Part shown: one piece after another, positions 17,097 through 26,267 of the stretch
Layout: the number at the start of each line of letters is the position of its first letter
Position numbering within the stretch: position 1 is the first letter of the stretch
Origin: Fibrobacter sp.
Lineage (GTDB): Bacteria; Fibrobacterota; Fibrobacteria; Fibrobacterales; Fibrobacteraceae
Direction of reading: 5' to 3'
NCBI GenBank assembly: GCA_024689485.1
Contig: JAILDK010000012.1
Location: 1-59,301 of the forward strand
Length of the DNA: 59,301 nt
Made by a program: the position numbers and the translations under genes
The notes under the pieces: generated by a model
What the model saw: the letters and a program-made list of their open reading frames with translations, nothing else
Told to the model about the DNA's origin: nothing
Databases searched by the model: none

Positions 17097-17996
17097 TTAC
17101 TCCGCTGATGAAAAGTGAAATGCGTTCCCGTCTTTGGAATGGACGAGCCCCACGATTTCCAGCTCTGTCAATATAGCTAAAAGCTCCGAAATCGGAAGAG
17201 AGGAACTTGTGCATAACTCGTCTAAAGAGTGGGTAAATCCTGCATTTTGGGAAAAGAGTTCTTGGGCGGCTTCGCGGATTTGGATGCCCATGTGGGGAAG
17301 GTCCCGTGGCGTGATGTCGGTGAGGCGTTTTGTACCGCTCAGGTCCGCAAAATCTTCGGGTTTCCAAATAGGAGTGGCGATGCCTAAAGCGAGGCATTCG
17401 AGCGGACCTTGGGCATTTGAAGAAAGCAGGTTCCCCGGTACGGCAAGAATCTTTCGTCCGAATTTTTGGGCGTAATCCACGGTGATCATGCCGCCGCCGT
17501 GTTTTTTGCTTTCGACGATCGTGATGCTCTTGGAAAACCCTGCGATGATGCGGTTCCGCGTTGGGAACATAAATTTGAGGGACGCTGTGTCGTGTGGATA
17601 TTCCGAAACGATTGCCCCGCCGGATTCGAGGATTTTGTGCGCGAGAATTTTTCGCGATCCGGTGATTTCCGCTTCGATTCCCTGGGCGATAATCGCGACT
17701 GTCGGAATGGAAAACCGGATTGCTGCGCTGTGACAGAAACTGTCAATCCCTTGGGCGAGTCCCGATACGACGACGGCGTCGGTTCCGCAGAGGCTTTGCA
17801 CAAGCTTTTGGCAAATTTCTTCGGCGGAATCGCTTGCGCGTCGTGTGCCGACCATGCCGATCCAGGACTTTTCAAAGCTCGGCAGGGTTCCGCGGTAATA
17901 GAGCACTTCGGGGGCGCCTGGAATTTCGCGGAGGGCGGCGGGGAAGTCTTTGCGCTTGAGTTCTTGGACGGGGAAATTATTAGTTTTGATTTCCAT
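17097..17996 (-). CDS. dprA: DNA processing protein DprA/Smf
   Basis: A 299-residue protein that in other bacteria loads RecA onto incoming single-stranded DNA. The Rossmann-like core shows GMVGTRRASD, VSGLAQGIDSFCH and FPTRNRIIAGFS. A C-terminal winged helix (SLDELCTSSSLPISELLAIL) is present, while the N-terminal SAM domain of longer DprA proteins is absent. The start at 17996 has an excellent ribosome binding site (AAGGAATATTTC before ATG); an upstream extension to 18158 would run through mazG. Its ATG overlaps that of divergent mazG by two bases within CATG. Confidence 0.92.
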   Translation of the reverse strand: MEIKTNNFPVQELKRKDFPAALREIPGAPEVLYYRGTLPSFEKSWIGMVGTRRASDSAEEICQKLVQSLCGTDAVVVSGLAQGIDSFCHSAAIRFSIPTVAIIAQGIEAEITGSRKILAHKILESGGAIVSEYPHDTASLKFMFPTRNRIIAGFSKSITIVESKKHGGGMITVDYAQKFGRKILAVPGNLLSSNAQGPLECLALGIATPIWKPEDFADLSGTKRLTDITPRDLPHMGIQIREAAQELFSQNAGFTHSLDELCTSSSLPISELLAILTELEIVGLVHSKDGNAFHFSSAE

Positions 17997-18816
17997 GAAA
18001 TATTCCTTTGCAGATTTGGTAAAGATTATGCAGCGGCTCCGTTCCAAGGATGGCTGCCCGTGGGACAGAAAGCAGACGACGCAGAGCCTTCTCCCGTATT
18101 TGATTGAAGAATCTTCGGAATTTATCGACGCGGCCCAGGCGAATGACAAGGCGCACATGTGCGAAGAACTCGGCGACGTGCTCTTTCAGGTGGTGTTTCA
18201 TTCCCAGGTTGCCAGCGAACGCGGCGACTTTGACATTGATGATGTGACGGATGCGATCTGCGCCAAGATGATGCGCCGTCATCCGCACGTGTTCGGCGAT
18301 GCCCATGTGAAAAATGCGGGCGAGGTTTCGAAACGCTGGGAAGAAATCAAGGCGACGGAAAAGAACAACGTGGGAATGAAGGACAAGTCTGTGATGGACA
18401 AAGTCTCTCGCAGTATGCCGACGCTTGCCCGCGCCCAGGACATGGGACGCCGCGCCGCCAAAAACGGCTTTGACTGGAAGGAAAACGAACCGGTCTTTGC
18501 CAAGGTTCACGAAGAGTACAACGAATTCTTGGAAGAATACAAGAAGGCGACAGAAGAAGATCCGAACCGCGACCGCATGGAAGAAGAATTCGGCGACTTG
18601 CTGTTTACGCTCTGCCACTTGGCGCGTCACGTCGGGCTGAACGCCGAAACCGCCTTGAACCGCGCCACGCACAAGTTCGACGCCCGCTTCCGCACCCTGG
18701 AAAAGCTCGCCAAGGCCCAATACGCCGAAAAATCCCTGCGGGAACTTTCTCCCGAGGAATTGCTCGCTCTTTGGAGCGAAGCCAAGGCGGAGACTAATCA
18801 AAAATCAGGTTATTGA
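17995..18816 (+). CDS. mazG: Nucleoside triphosphate pyrophosphohydrolase MazG
   Basis: A 273-residue tandem-domain MazG that hydrolyses NTPs to NMP and pyrophosphate. The N-terminal repeat has IMQRLRSKDGCPWDRKQT and the metal-binding EESSEFIDA...EELGDVLFQV pattern; the second repeat has EEYNEFLEEY and EEEFGDLLFTL. The start ATG 17995 aligns with other MazG N-termini. Its own ribosome binding site is poor (a GGGGAA more than 20 bases upstream). The promoter and leader must lie inside dprA. The 3' end overlaps a convergent small membrane-protein gene by 23 bases. Confidence 0.93.
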   Translation: MKYSFADLVKIMQRLRSKDGCPWDRKQTTQSLLPYLIEESSEFIDAAQANDKAHMCEELGDVLFQVVFHSQVASERGDFDIDDVTDAICAKMMRRHPHVFGDAHVKNAGEVSKRWEEIKATEKNNVGMKDKSVMDKVSRSMPTLARAQDMGRRAAKNGFDWKENEPVFAKVHEEYNEFLEEYKKATEEDPNRDRMEEEFGDLLFTLCHLARHVGLNAETALNRATHKFDARFRTLEKLAKAQYAEKSLRELSPEELLALWSEAKAETNQKSGY

Positions 18817-19009
18817 CGGAAAGACCTACGAAAAAGACGAGCAGGTAGCCGTACCAGAGAACCGTCAGCGGGTAATTCATCACGCGCTTCGGCTTGCTTT
18901 CGATCGTCTTGTTTTTTTCTGCAATACGGATCAAGTTCCGTCTAAAATAGAAGACGGTGACGGCTGTGCCGATGAGACTTGCCAAAATGCAGAGGATTGT
19001 CGAAAGCAT
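18794..19009 (-). CDS. Small two-helix membrane protein, 71 residues
   Basis: Two hydrophobic segments flank a basic loop: MLSTILCILASLIGTAVTVF and, near the C-terminus, VLWYGYLLVFFVGLSVN. No family is recognised. ATG 19009 is preceded by GGAG, but only one base away; a TTG at 19066 would extend the protein by 19 residues. The 3' end overlaps mazG. The hydrophobic pattern supports a real protein, but the start is uncertain. Confidence 0.5.
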   Translation of the reverse strand: MLSTILCILASLIGTAVTVFYFRRNLIRIAEKNKTIESKPKRVMNYPLTVLWYGYLLVFFVGLSVNNLIFD

Positions 19010-19136
19010 GCTCCAAAGATAGATATTTTTCGGATTTGAGATGGATAATTGCCAAATCAAGGCCAAAATGCCCTAATTTGGAACCGCTCAGTTGCCCGAT
19101 TCCGTCAAATTTTCTCTATTTGTTGCTGTTGACGGC

Positions 19137-19152
19137 TCGTTTATGTAAACGA
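19137..19152. promoter_or_regulatory. Perfect 16-base palindrome upstream of the rimP operon
   Basis: TCGTTTA-TG-TAAACGA lies 17 bases before the rimP GTG and directly after a TTGACG that could be a -35 element. The spacer is too short for a stable RNA hairpin of this size, so a protein-binding site is more likely. No regulator is identified. Confidence 0.4.
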
Positions 19153-19168
19153 TCCTTTCTTTTATGAG

Positions 19169-19624
19169 GTGTTTTTGGATAACCGGGAAAAACTGAATTC
19201 CTTGATTGCCGCGGCTTGTGAAGCCGTTGGAGCTGAACTTGTCGAATTCGACATGTTCAAGGCTGGCAAACGCGAAGTCCTTCGCATCTATATTGATAAG
19301 GCAAACGGTGTGGACGTGGAAGATTGTGCGGCGGTGAGCCGTCGTCTTTCCGATGCACTGGACCAGGATGAATCCCTCATCGAAGGCGCATTTACCCTGG
19401 AAGTCTCTTCTCCCGGGATCGACCGTCCCCTCAAGTCCACTCGCGATTTTGAACGCAACCTGAACCAGCTGTTGCGCATTACCCGTGAAACCGGCAAGCC
19501 GCTTACCGGCACTCTGACCGCGGTGGATGAACAGAATTTAACCCTGTCTGTAAAAGGCGTGACAGACGCGGTCTTGGTTCCTCGGTCCGAGATCCTCTCT
19601 GCCAAAGTAGAAGTTCAATTCTAA
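19169..19624 (+). CDS. rimP: Ribosome maturation factor RimP
   Basis: A 151-residue protein needed for 30S subunit maturation. It shows the family pattern VLRIYIDKANGVDVEDCAAVSR and LEVSSPGIDRPLKS. The start may be GTG 19169 or TTG 19175; the sequence GAGGTG is better spaced (five bases) for the TTG. It is the first gene of the rimP-nusA-infB-rbfA-truB-ribF operon, followed by nusA 13 bases later. Confidence 0.93.
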   Translation: MFLDNREKLNSLIAAACEAVGAELVEFDMFKAGKREVLRIYIDKANGVDVEDCAAVSRRLSDALDQDESLIEGAFTLEVSSPGIDRPLKSTRDFERNLNQLLRITRETGKPLTGTLTAVDEQNLTLSVKGVTDAVLVPRSEILSAKVEVQF

Positions 19625-19637
19625 AATAAAGGCTCTT

Positions 19638-20921
19638 ATGACAACGAAGAATAAGGAACCCCAGATCAATTTGCTCGATGCGTTCAAGACCGTCGTCGAT
19701 ACAAAGAACATCGACAACTCTATCGTCGAAGGCGCTTTGAAGGATGCCTTGATTACGGCAGCTCGCAAGTATCTGAACATCGACAAGCACTTTGATGTGA
19801 AGATCGACTGCGAAACGAATGAAATTTCGATCGCTCTCGTCGTCGACATTGTGGACGACTATCCGGACTACGACCCGTCGCTCGATGCAGAAACCGTTCA
19901 GGAAATGGACGAACACTACATGCTCGTCGAACAGGCTCGCGACTTGAACCCGGACGTCCAGCCGGGCGACCACCTCGAAATGGAACTCCCGGTCTCCGCA
20001 TTCGGCCGTCAGGCAATCCAGACTGCAAAGCAGTTCCTCATCCAGCGTATTCGCGATGCAGAACGCAGCAAGATCGTGGACACCTACCGTAGCCGTATCG
20101 GCTCGATCGTGAACGGTGAAGTTCTCCGCATCGAAAGCCGCAACGCAATTGTTTCGATCGGTCGTCAGACCGAAGCTGTTCTCCCGTTCAAGGAACAGCT
20201 CCCGAAGGAACGCTTTGCTCAGGGCAGCTCCGTGAAGGCTGTCATCAAGGACGTCGCCGACTCCGCCAAGAACGGTGCCCAGGTGATCCTTTCCCGTACA
20301 AGCGAAATGTTCCTCTATGAACTCTTCCGCCAGGAAGTGCCTGAAATCTTCGAAGGCGCAGTGGAAATCCGTGGTGTTGTCCGTGATCCGGGCTACCGCG
20401 CTAAGATTTCCGTTGCCGCTCGCGATGCTCGTATTGACCCGGTCGGCGCCTGCGTCGGCATGAAGGGTGCTCGCGTTCAGGCTGTTGTCCGTGAACTCGG
20501 TAACGAACGTATTGATATCGTTCACTGGGATCCGGATCTGATCACGTTCATTCGCCACGCCCTTTCTCCGGCGAATATCGTGAAGTACTTTGAAATCCCG
20601 GGCATCCGTCGCATCGTCATCGTGATCGCTGACGAAGACCTCGCCCAGGCAATTGGCCGTAACGGTCAGAACGTCAAGCTCGCTTCCCAGCTCGTGGAAC
20701 GTGATCTCGACGTGTTTGGAGAAAAGGAATGGTCCGAAAAGAGCGATGAAGAGAAGCAGAAAATCTTGACCGCTCGTCCGAGTGAAATCGCTAAGGCAGA
20801 AGAACTCCGCGCTCACGAAGCCGCCTTGTTCAAGGATGAAGCTCCTAGCGAAGTCGAACCGGCACCGGCAGATGAAGCTGTGTCGGCTGAAGAAAATTCG
20901 GATCAGGAAGGTCAGGTTTAA
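19638..20921 (+). CDS. nusA: Transcription termination/antitermination factor NusA
   Basis: A 427-residue RNA polymerase-binding factor that modulates pausing, termination and antitermination. An N-terminal polymerase-binding domain (residues about 8-125) is followed by an S1 domain (GSIVNGEVLRIESRNAIVSI, about 136-200) and two KH domains (DPVGACVGMKGARVQAVVRE and EDLAQAIGRNGQNVKLASQL). The C-terminal tail is short and acidic, without the acidic repeats of E. coli NusA. The position between rimP and infB is the classical one. Confidence 0.96.
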   Translation: MTTKNKEPQINLLDAFKTVVDTKNIDNSIVEGALKDALITAARKYLNIDKHFDVKIDCETNEISIALVVDIVDDYPDYDPSLDAETVQEMDEHYMLVEQARDLNPDVQPGDHLEMELPVSAFGRQAIQTAKQFLIQRIRDAERSKIVDTYRSRIGSIVNGEVLRIESRNAIVSIGRQTEAVLPFKEQLPKERFAQGSSVKAVIKDVADSAKNGAQVILSRTSEMFLYELFRQEVPEIFEGAVEIRGVVRDPGYRAKISVAARDARIDPVGACVGMKGARVQAVVRELGNERIDIVHWDPDLITFIRHALSPANIVKYFEIPGIRRIVIVIADEDLAQAIGRNGQNVKLASQLVERDLDVFGEKEWSEKSDEEKQKILTARPSEIAKAEELRAHEAALFKDEAPSEVEPAPADEAVSAEENSDQEGQV

Positions 20922-20952
20922 GGAATAGAAGCTTATTGGAGCAAAAGCATAG

Positions 20953-23900
20953 ATGAGTAATGAAATCAAAATCACCCCGGGTGAATGGGCCAAGAAACAT
21001 GGCGTAGATGCCAGTCGAGTCGTTGCACTGTTGCACGAAAATGGAGTGCAGGTGTTGACGCCGTTTACCCCAGTTCCCCAAATGGCTTTTGCTTCGATCG
21101 AAGCTCAAGTGATGGAAGAAAAGGCAAAGGCTGACGCTCGTAAGGCGAAGGCCAGCGGTCTCCGCAAGAATTTGAAAAAGAATTCGACGGAAGAAAAAGA
21201 AGCCGAAACGCCGGCTAAGCCTTCGACTCCGTCGACCTTGACTGGACGCCGTACGATTACGGGTAAGTTTATGGGTGGAAAGGTGAAGGTGACGCGTTCG
21301 ACGACCGCACGTCCGGCTGCCGCTAAGGTGACGAAGACGACGGTGACGCCTGCCGCCCCGAAGCCTGCTCCGGCCCCTGTCGCAAAACCGGTGGCTCCGG
21401 CAGCTCCTGCTGCTCCGGTGGCGCCTGTCGCAGCATCTGTGGCGGCTCCTGCCGCTGCTCCGGCGCCTGCCGTGAAGCCGACTCCGGCTCCGGTGGAAGC
21501 TCCGAAGCCCGCAGCTCCTGCACCTGTCGCTAAGCCTGCTGCCCCGGCTTCTGCCGCTCCGGCTGCTGCGCCTGTCGCAAAGCCCGCTGCTCCGGCAGCT
21601 CCTGCCGCTGTAAAGCCTGCCGCTCCGGTGACCCCGAAGCCGGCTGCTCCGGCTGCAAACCCGGCCGCTTCCGTTGTGAAGGCTGCTCCGGTGGGTGAAC
21701 TTCGCCAGGTCGAAATGAAGGCTCAGGTCTTTAAGCCGGATGCCGCAATCCTCGCTCGTATTGAAAAGTCTCGCCAGCAGGCCGCTGCTCAGCACCGTTC
21801 TCGTAATAACGGTTCCGGTCAGGGCTATACCGGTCACTTTGGACCGGGTGCAAACGGCGGTAACTACCGCGGTGGCGCAGGCAACAACAACCATTACCGT
21901 GGTAACGGGGATGGTAATAATGGTGGTGCACGTTCTTTTGGCGGTGGTCAGTCCCGCGGTCCGCGTTTCCCGGGTCAGAACATGCAAGACGTTTTTGCCA
22001 ATGCGCAGAACAATGCGAATGGCGCTAGCAACAACCGTTTTGGCAACAACAGCAAGCCGGGCCAGAACCGCGGCGGTAACAATGACCGCTTCGGCAAAAA
22101 CAAGCACGGCGGCAAGAACGGTCGCGATAGCAAGGACAACCGCTTCGATCAGAGCGAACAGCAGGATTCGATCCGTCAGAACGTTTCCCGCGTGATGGCT
22201 TCGCTCTCGAAGAACCCGGTGAAGAAGGTCTATCACAAGGATAAGGCCGCTTCGAACGACGGTGAACAGAAAAAGATTTTGAAGACCTCTGACTTCATCA
22301 CGGTCGGCGAACTCGCCGGTATGATGGATCAGATGCCCGCCCGTGTCATTGCAAAGTGCATGGAAATGGGCATGATGGTCACCATCAACGCTCGCTTGGA
22401 CTTTGAAACGATTCAGGTTCTCGCCGACGAATTCGGCTATGAAGCGCAGCTGATGGAAGAATATGAAGAAGAAGTCCTCGGCGTGGAAGAAGAAAAGGCC
22501 GAAGACCTCGAACCGCGTCATCCTGTGGTTACCGTGATGGGCCACGTGGACCACGGTAAGACTTCTCTTCTCGACTGGATTCGTAAGACCCATGTGGTGT
22601 CGGGCGAATCGGGTGGTATTACTCAGCATATCGGTGCTTACGAAGTCACGACTTCTGTGGGCAAGGTGACGTTCCTTGATACGCCGGGTCACGAAGCATT
22701 TAGCGCAATGCGTGCTCGCGGTTCCCAGGTGACGGACGTGATCGTGCTCGTTGTCGCTGCGGACTCCATGGTGATGCCGCAGACGGTGGAATCGATTGAA
22801 CTCGCTCACCGTGAAAAGGTGCCGATGGTCGTCGCCATCACGAAGATTGACCTTCCGACTGCAAACCCGGACAAGATCCGCGCTCAGCTCGCTGAACGTG
22901 GCGTCGAAGTGGAACAGTGGGGCGGTAACGTGAGCTGTATCGAAGTTTCGGCTCGTACCGGTCAGGGTATGCCGCAACTTTTGGAAACCCTCGCTCTCGA
23001 AGCGGAAGTCTTGGAACTCAAGGCTTCGAAGTCCGCACGTGCCCGTGGCGCGGTCGTGGAATCCAAGCTCGATGCGGGTAAGGGTTCTATGGCAACCGTC
23101 TTGATTCAGAACGGTACTCTCCACATCGGTGACCCGTTTGTTTGCGGTGTCTATGCCGGTCGTGTCCGTGCCATGTTCGATGATCGCGGCAAGCAGATGA
23201 AGGAAGCGGGTCCGTCCGCTCCGTGCCAGGTCCTCGGCTTTGACGGTACTCCGCAGGCGGGTGACGAACTCAGCGTGGTGGAAGATGAAAAGACCGCACG
23301 TGAAATCGCTTCCAAGCGTCGTATGGCTGCCCGTGAACGCGATCTCCGCGCTCGTAAGTCGATTTCTCTCGAATCCGCTTATGAAGGCGTCAAGAACGGT
23401 ACGGTTTCTGAACTCAATTTGATTATCAAGGCAGACGTGGGTGGTTCTTCTGAAGCTATCGCTGCAAGCCTTGAAAAGCTGTCGAACAGCGAAGTCAAGG
23501 TCAACATTATCCGCAAGGGCGTCGGTGCCATTACCGATTCCGATATCTTGCTCGCCTCGACTTCTCAGGCTGTGATCGTTGCGTTCCACTTGATGCCGTC
23601 GCTCTCTGTGCGTGAAATGGCTCAGAAGGAAGGCATTCAGATCAAGACTTACCGCATCATTTACGAAATCATCGACGATATCAAGAACACGGTGGAAGGC
23701 CTCTTGAAGCCGACGACTCGTGAAGAGCTCACCGGCGAAGCGGAAATCCGTCAGCTGTTCAAGATTCCGAAGGTCGGTATCATCGCCGGCTGTATGGTTA
23801 CGGATGGCGAAGTCGACCGCAACAGCCATGTGCATGTTTATCGCAACGGTGTCGAACTCGGTTCTACCGTGGTCCAGTCGCTCAAGCGTCACAAGGACGA

Positions 23901-24093
23901 TGCGAAGTCTGTTGCCCGCGGCTTTGAATGCGGTATCGGTCTTAAGGGTTATGACAACCTCCAGGAAGGCGATATGCTTATGTTCTTCAAGGAAGTTACC
24001 GTTGCCCGTACACTCGCAGACGTCGCACGTGATGAAGCTGCCGCCAAGGCCGCTGCAGAAGCGAAGAAGGCTGCTGAAGAAAAGGATGCTTAA
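20953..24093 (+). CDS. infB: Translation initiation factor IF-2
   Basis: A 1046-residue GTPase that delivers initiator tRNA to the 30S subunit. An N-terminal IF2_N-like domain (residues 1-50, TPGEWAKKHGVDASRVVALL) is followed by a very long low-complexity linker. That linker is first Ala/Pro/Val/Lys-rich (about 110-245) and then Gly/Asn/Arg-rich (about 275-400). A second IF2_N domain lies near 435-500, and the G domain has GHVDHGKT at 530-537, DTPGHE and TKID. C-terminal domains II-IV are complete. The linker is longer than in many bacteria and likely disordered. The stop codon overlaps the rbfA start by one base. Confidence 0.97.
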   Translation: MSNEIKITPGEWAKKHGVDASRVVALLHENGVQVLTPFTPVPQMAFASIEAQVMEEKAKADARKAKASGLRKNLKKNSTEEKEAETPAKPSTPSTLTGRRTITGKFMGGKVKVTRSTTARPAAAKVTKTTVTPAAPKPAPAPVAKPVAPAAPAAPVAPVAASVAAPAAAPAPAVKPTPAPVEAPKPAAPAPVAKPAAPASAAPAAAPVAKPAAPAAPAAVKPAAPVTPKPAAPAANPAASVVKAAPVGELRQVEMKAQVFKPDAAILARIEKSRQQAAAQHRSRNNGSGQGYTGHFGPGANGGNYRGGAGNNNHYRGNGDGNNGGARSFGGGQSRGPRFPGQNMQDVFANAQNNANGASNNRFGNNSKPGQNRGGNNDRFGKNKHGGKNGRDSKDNRFDQSEQQDSIRQNVSRVMASLSKNPVKKVYHKDKAASNDGEQKKILKTSDFITVGELAGMMDQMPARVIAKCMEMGMMVTINARLDFETIQVLADEFGYEAQLMEEYEEEVLGVEEEKAEDLEPRHPVVTVMGHVDHGKTSLLDWIRKTHVVSGESGGITQHIGAYEVTTSVGKVTFLDTPGHEAFSAMRARGSQVTDVIVLVVAADSMVMPQTVESIELAHREKVPMVVAITKIDLPTANPDKIRAQLAERGVEVEQWGGNVSCIEVSARTGQGMPQLLETLALEAEVLELKASKSARARGAVVESKLDAGKGSMATVLIQNGTLHIGDPFVCGVYAGRVRAMFDDRGKQMKEAGPSAPCQVLGFDGTPQAGDELSVVEDEKTAREIASKRRMAARERDLRARKSISLESAYEGVKNGTVSELNLIIKADVGGSSEAIAASLEKLSNSEVKVNIIRKGVGAITDSDILLASTSQAVIVAFHLMPSLSVREMAQKEGIQIKTYRIIYEIIDDIKNTVEGLLKPTTREELTGEAEIRQLFKIPKVGIIAGCMVTDGEVDRNSHVHVYRNGVELGSTVVQSLKRHKDDAKSVARGFECGIGLKGYDNLQEGDMLMFFKEVTVARTLADVARDEAAAKAAAEAKKAAEEKDA

Positions 24094-24476
24094 TGCCTCG
24101 TAATTCTCACAGTCATTCCAACCGCCGTGTGCCGCGTACCGTCCGTTTGGACGAACAGTTCCGCGAAGAAATCAGCAAGCTCCTGATGAAGGGCTTGAAG
24201 GATCCGCGGATCGGTTTTGTGACGATTAGCCGTGTGGAAATCACGAACGATCTGAGCTATGCGAAAGTTTATATTTCCGTGCTCGGTTCCGATCGTGAAA
24301 AGGCGGCGTCCTTGATTGGACTCCGCAATTCCGCGGGCTTTATTCGCACGTACCTCGGCAAAGCTTTGAAGATTCGCAAGATCCCGCAGCTCTCGTTCCA
24401 GCTGGACGAAAGCCTTGACCATGCGATGCATATCGAAGAAATTCTCGCAGAATTAAAGGAACAGGGTGAACTCTAA
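24093..24476 (+). CDS. rbfA: Ribosome-binding factor A
   Basis: A 127-residue KH-type protein that assists maturation of the 30S 5' region of 16S rRNA. It shows VRLDEQFREEISKLLMKGLK and DPRIGFVTISRVEITNDLSY, then the C-terminal RKIPQLSFQLDESLDHAM. ATG 24093 uses the last base of the infB stop (TAATG), indicating translational coupling, and truB starts 11 bases before its end. Confidence 0.95.
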   Translation: MPRNSHSHSNRRVPRTVRLDEQFREEISKLLMKGLKDPRIGFVTISRVEITNDLSYAKVYISVLGSDREKAASLIGLRNSAGFIRTYLGKALKIRKIPQLSFQLDESLDHAMHIEEILAELKEQGEL

Positions 24477-25386
24477 CCTTCCTCCTTCTGGACTGATTCT
24501 TTTAGATAAAACAGCGGGTGTTACCTCGTGTAACGCCCTTTTCCCTATTCGCAAGATTTTTAAGACGCGTCGCGTCGGTCATGCGGGCTCGCTCGATATG
24601 CGAGCATCCGGTTTGATCGTGGCTGCAGTTGGCAGAGCGACTCGTCTTTTGCCGTTTGTGGAAGCGGGCGAAAAAACGTATTCGTTCTGCGCGCATTTTG
24701 GCTATTCGACGATCACGGATGAATGGGACGGGGAACTTGCTGAACAGGATCCGTGTTCGGAACCGATTTCAGAAGAAGCGGTGCGCCAGATTTTGCCACA
24801 GTTCATCGGTGAAATTGACCAGGTTCCGCCGGACTTTAGCGCGATCAAGCTGAACGGCAAGCGCGCTTCGGATTTGAAGCGCAAAGGCCGTGATGTGGAA
24901 CTCAAGGCGCGCAAAATTACGATCAAGAATTTGCGTTTTGAAGGCAAGTGCGAAGCTCCGGAAGGCATTTCGGGCCGTATCCGTAGCTCGTATCGGTTTT
25001 CGTGTGACTGTTCCAAGGGAACGTATATCCGTTCGCTCGTTCGCGATATGGCGAAGGCCTTGGGAACGGTCGGTGCGGTTTCGGGAATTCGCCGGACGCG
25101 CATTGGACACTTGAATGTGGCAGATGCAGTCAAGTCGGAAGAGCTTTGCGAAGGTTCCCTGATGAAGCCGCAGGACTGCATGAAGTTCCCCGTGGTGAGC
25201 TTAACCGATAAGCAGGTTGAAGCTTTGCGTCAGGGCCGTGAAATGACGTGGAACAAGGAGCCAATCCAAATTGAAGAAGGCGCTCCGAATATGGTTCTCG
25301 CCGTCGACAAGGACGGCGATTTAAAGGCGGGTTGCTCGTTTGAAAATGGAAAGCTCGCTCCAAAATTCTACCTGGGATCGGACTGA
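24466..25386 (+). CDS. truB: tRNA pseudouridine-55 synthase TruB
   Basis: A 306-residue pseudouridine synthase that modifies U55 in the T-loop of tRNAs. The catalytic motif reads GHAGSLDMRASGLI with Asp near residue 44, a variant of the usual GHTGTLDPLATGVL. The KTYSFCAHFGYSTITDEWDG and SCDCSKGTYIRSLVRDMA regions are also typical. The start is GTG 24466 with AAAGGA upstream, inside rbfA. The stop TGA overlaps the ribF ATG (TGATG). Confidence 0.93.
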   Translation: MNSNLPPSGLILLDKTAGVTSCNALFPIRKIFKTRRVGHAGSLDMRASGLIVAAVGRATRLLPFVEAGEKTYSFCAHFGYSTITDEWDGELAEQDPCSEPISEEAVRQILPQFIGEIDQVPPDFSAIKLNGKRASDLKRKGRDVELKARKITIKNLRFEGKCEAPEGISGRIRSSYRFSCDCSKGTYIRSLVRDMAKALGTVGAVSGIRRTRIGHLNVADAVKSEELCEGSLMKPQDCMKFPVVSLTDKQVEALRQGREMTWNKEPIQIEEGAPNMVLAVDKDGDLKAGCSFENGKLAPKFYLGSD

Positions 25387-26267
25387 TGACGGACAAGGTT
25401 CTACGTGCCGCAACAGTGGGAAATTTTGACGGTTGCCATCTTGGGCATCAGCAGATTTTCCAGATTCTTCGCAACGAAGCGAAGGCGCACGGACTTGTGC
25501 CGACGGTGATCTCTTTTGAACCGCATACGCGCCATGTGCTCGGCATTCCCGGTCATCCGGCGCTGCTCACGACCACCGAAGAAAAGGGCGCGTTTGTGCG
25601 TTCTCTCGGTTTGGATTTTGTGGCGCTTCCGTTTTCGCGAGAAGTGGCGGAACAGCCGTATCAGACTTTTATCCAGAACGAAATTTTAGACAATCTGAAT
25701 GTGAAGTTTTTGGTGCTCGGACACGATCACCGCTTTGGCGCTGCAGGCAAGGGAAGCTTTGATGCGATTTTGCAGACCTTCCCCGAACTCCCGGCGATTC
25801 AGGTTTCTGCCAAGTATAAGGATGGGGAAGTCTTAAGCTCTTCCCGTATTCGCGATGCTTTGGAAAAGGGCGCTGTCGAACGGGCAACGACTTTCTTAGG
25901 GCGTCCATACCGCTTGCATGGCATTGTCGTTGCCGGTAAACGTATCGGTAGAACAATCGGATTTCCGACGGCGAATGTGCAGACCGGCATGTTCAAATTG
26001 ATTCCCAAATACGGAGCCTATGCCGCCGTCGTTCGGCTTCAAGACGGGTCTGCGCACCGGGCTGTGGTGAACATTGGACTTCAGCCTTCGATTGGCGATT
26101 TACCGCTGGCTGTCGAAGCGCACATTCTGGATTTTAACGCAGACATTTACGGTCAAATGATTGACGTGGACTTGCTCACGTTCATTCGTGCGGAACAGAA
26201 GTTCAATTCGATCGACGATTTAAAACGGCAGATCGGAATGGATGCGGACTTTGCCCGCAACTATTAA
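25386..26267 (+). CDS. ribF: Bifunctional riboflavin kinase/FAD synthetase
   Basis: A 293-residue enzyme that phosphorylates riboflavin to FMN and adenylates FMN to FAD. The N-terminal nucleotidyltransferase domain has NFDGCHLGH (13-21) and SSSRIR (151-156). The C-terminal flavokinase domain has GRTIGFPTAN (188-197) and the NIGLQPSIGD region. It is the last gene of the rimP operon, coupled to truB. Its stop codon shares bases with the stop of the convergent metal ATPase (TTAA at 26264-26267). Confidence 0.95.
   Translation: MTDKVLRAATVGNFDGCHLGHQQIFQILRNEAKAHGLVPTVISFEPHTRHVLGIPGHPALLTTTEEKGAFVRSLGLDFVALPFSREVAEQPYQTFIQNEILDNLNVKFLVLGHDHRFGAAGKGSFDAILQTFPELPAIQVSAKYKDGEVLSSSRIRDALEKGAVERATTFLGRPYRLHGIVVAGKRIGRTIGFPTANVQTGMFKLIPKYGAYAAVVRLQDGSAHRAVVNIGLQPSIGDLPLAVEAHILDFNADIYGQMIDVDLLTFIRAEQKFNSIDDLKRQIGMDADFARNY

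Noticed and set aside
17997-18158. A 54-residue N-terminal extension of DprA
   Set aside because: It lies opposite conserved mazG codons, and ATG 17996 has a strong ribosome binding site.
20845-23892. A 1015-codon open frame on the minus strand, antisense to infB
   Set aside because: It lies wholly opposite infB and the nusA end; its His/Arg/Ser-rich composition is what the codon bias of the real genes produces in reverse. No ribosome binding site or known domain.
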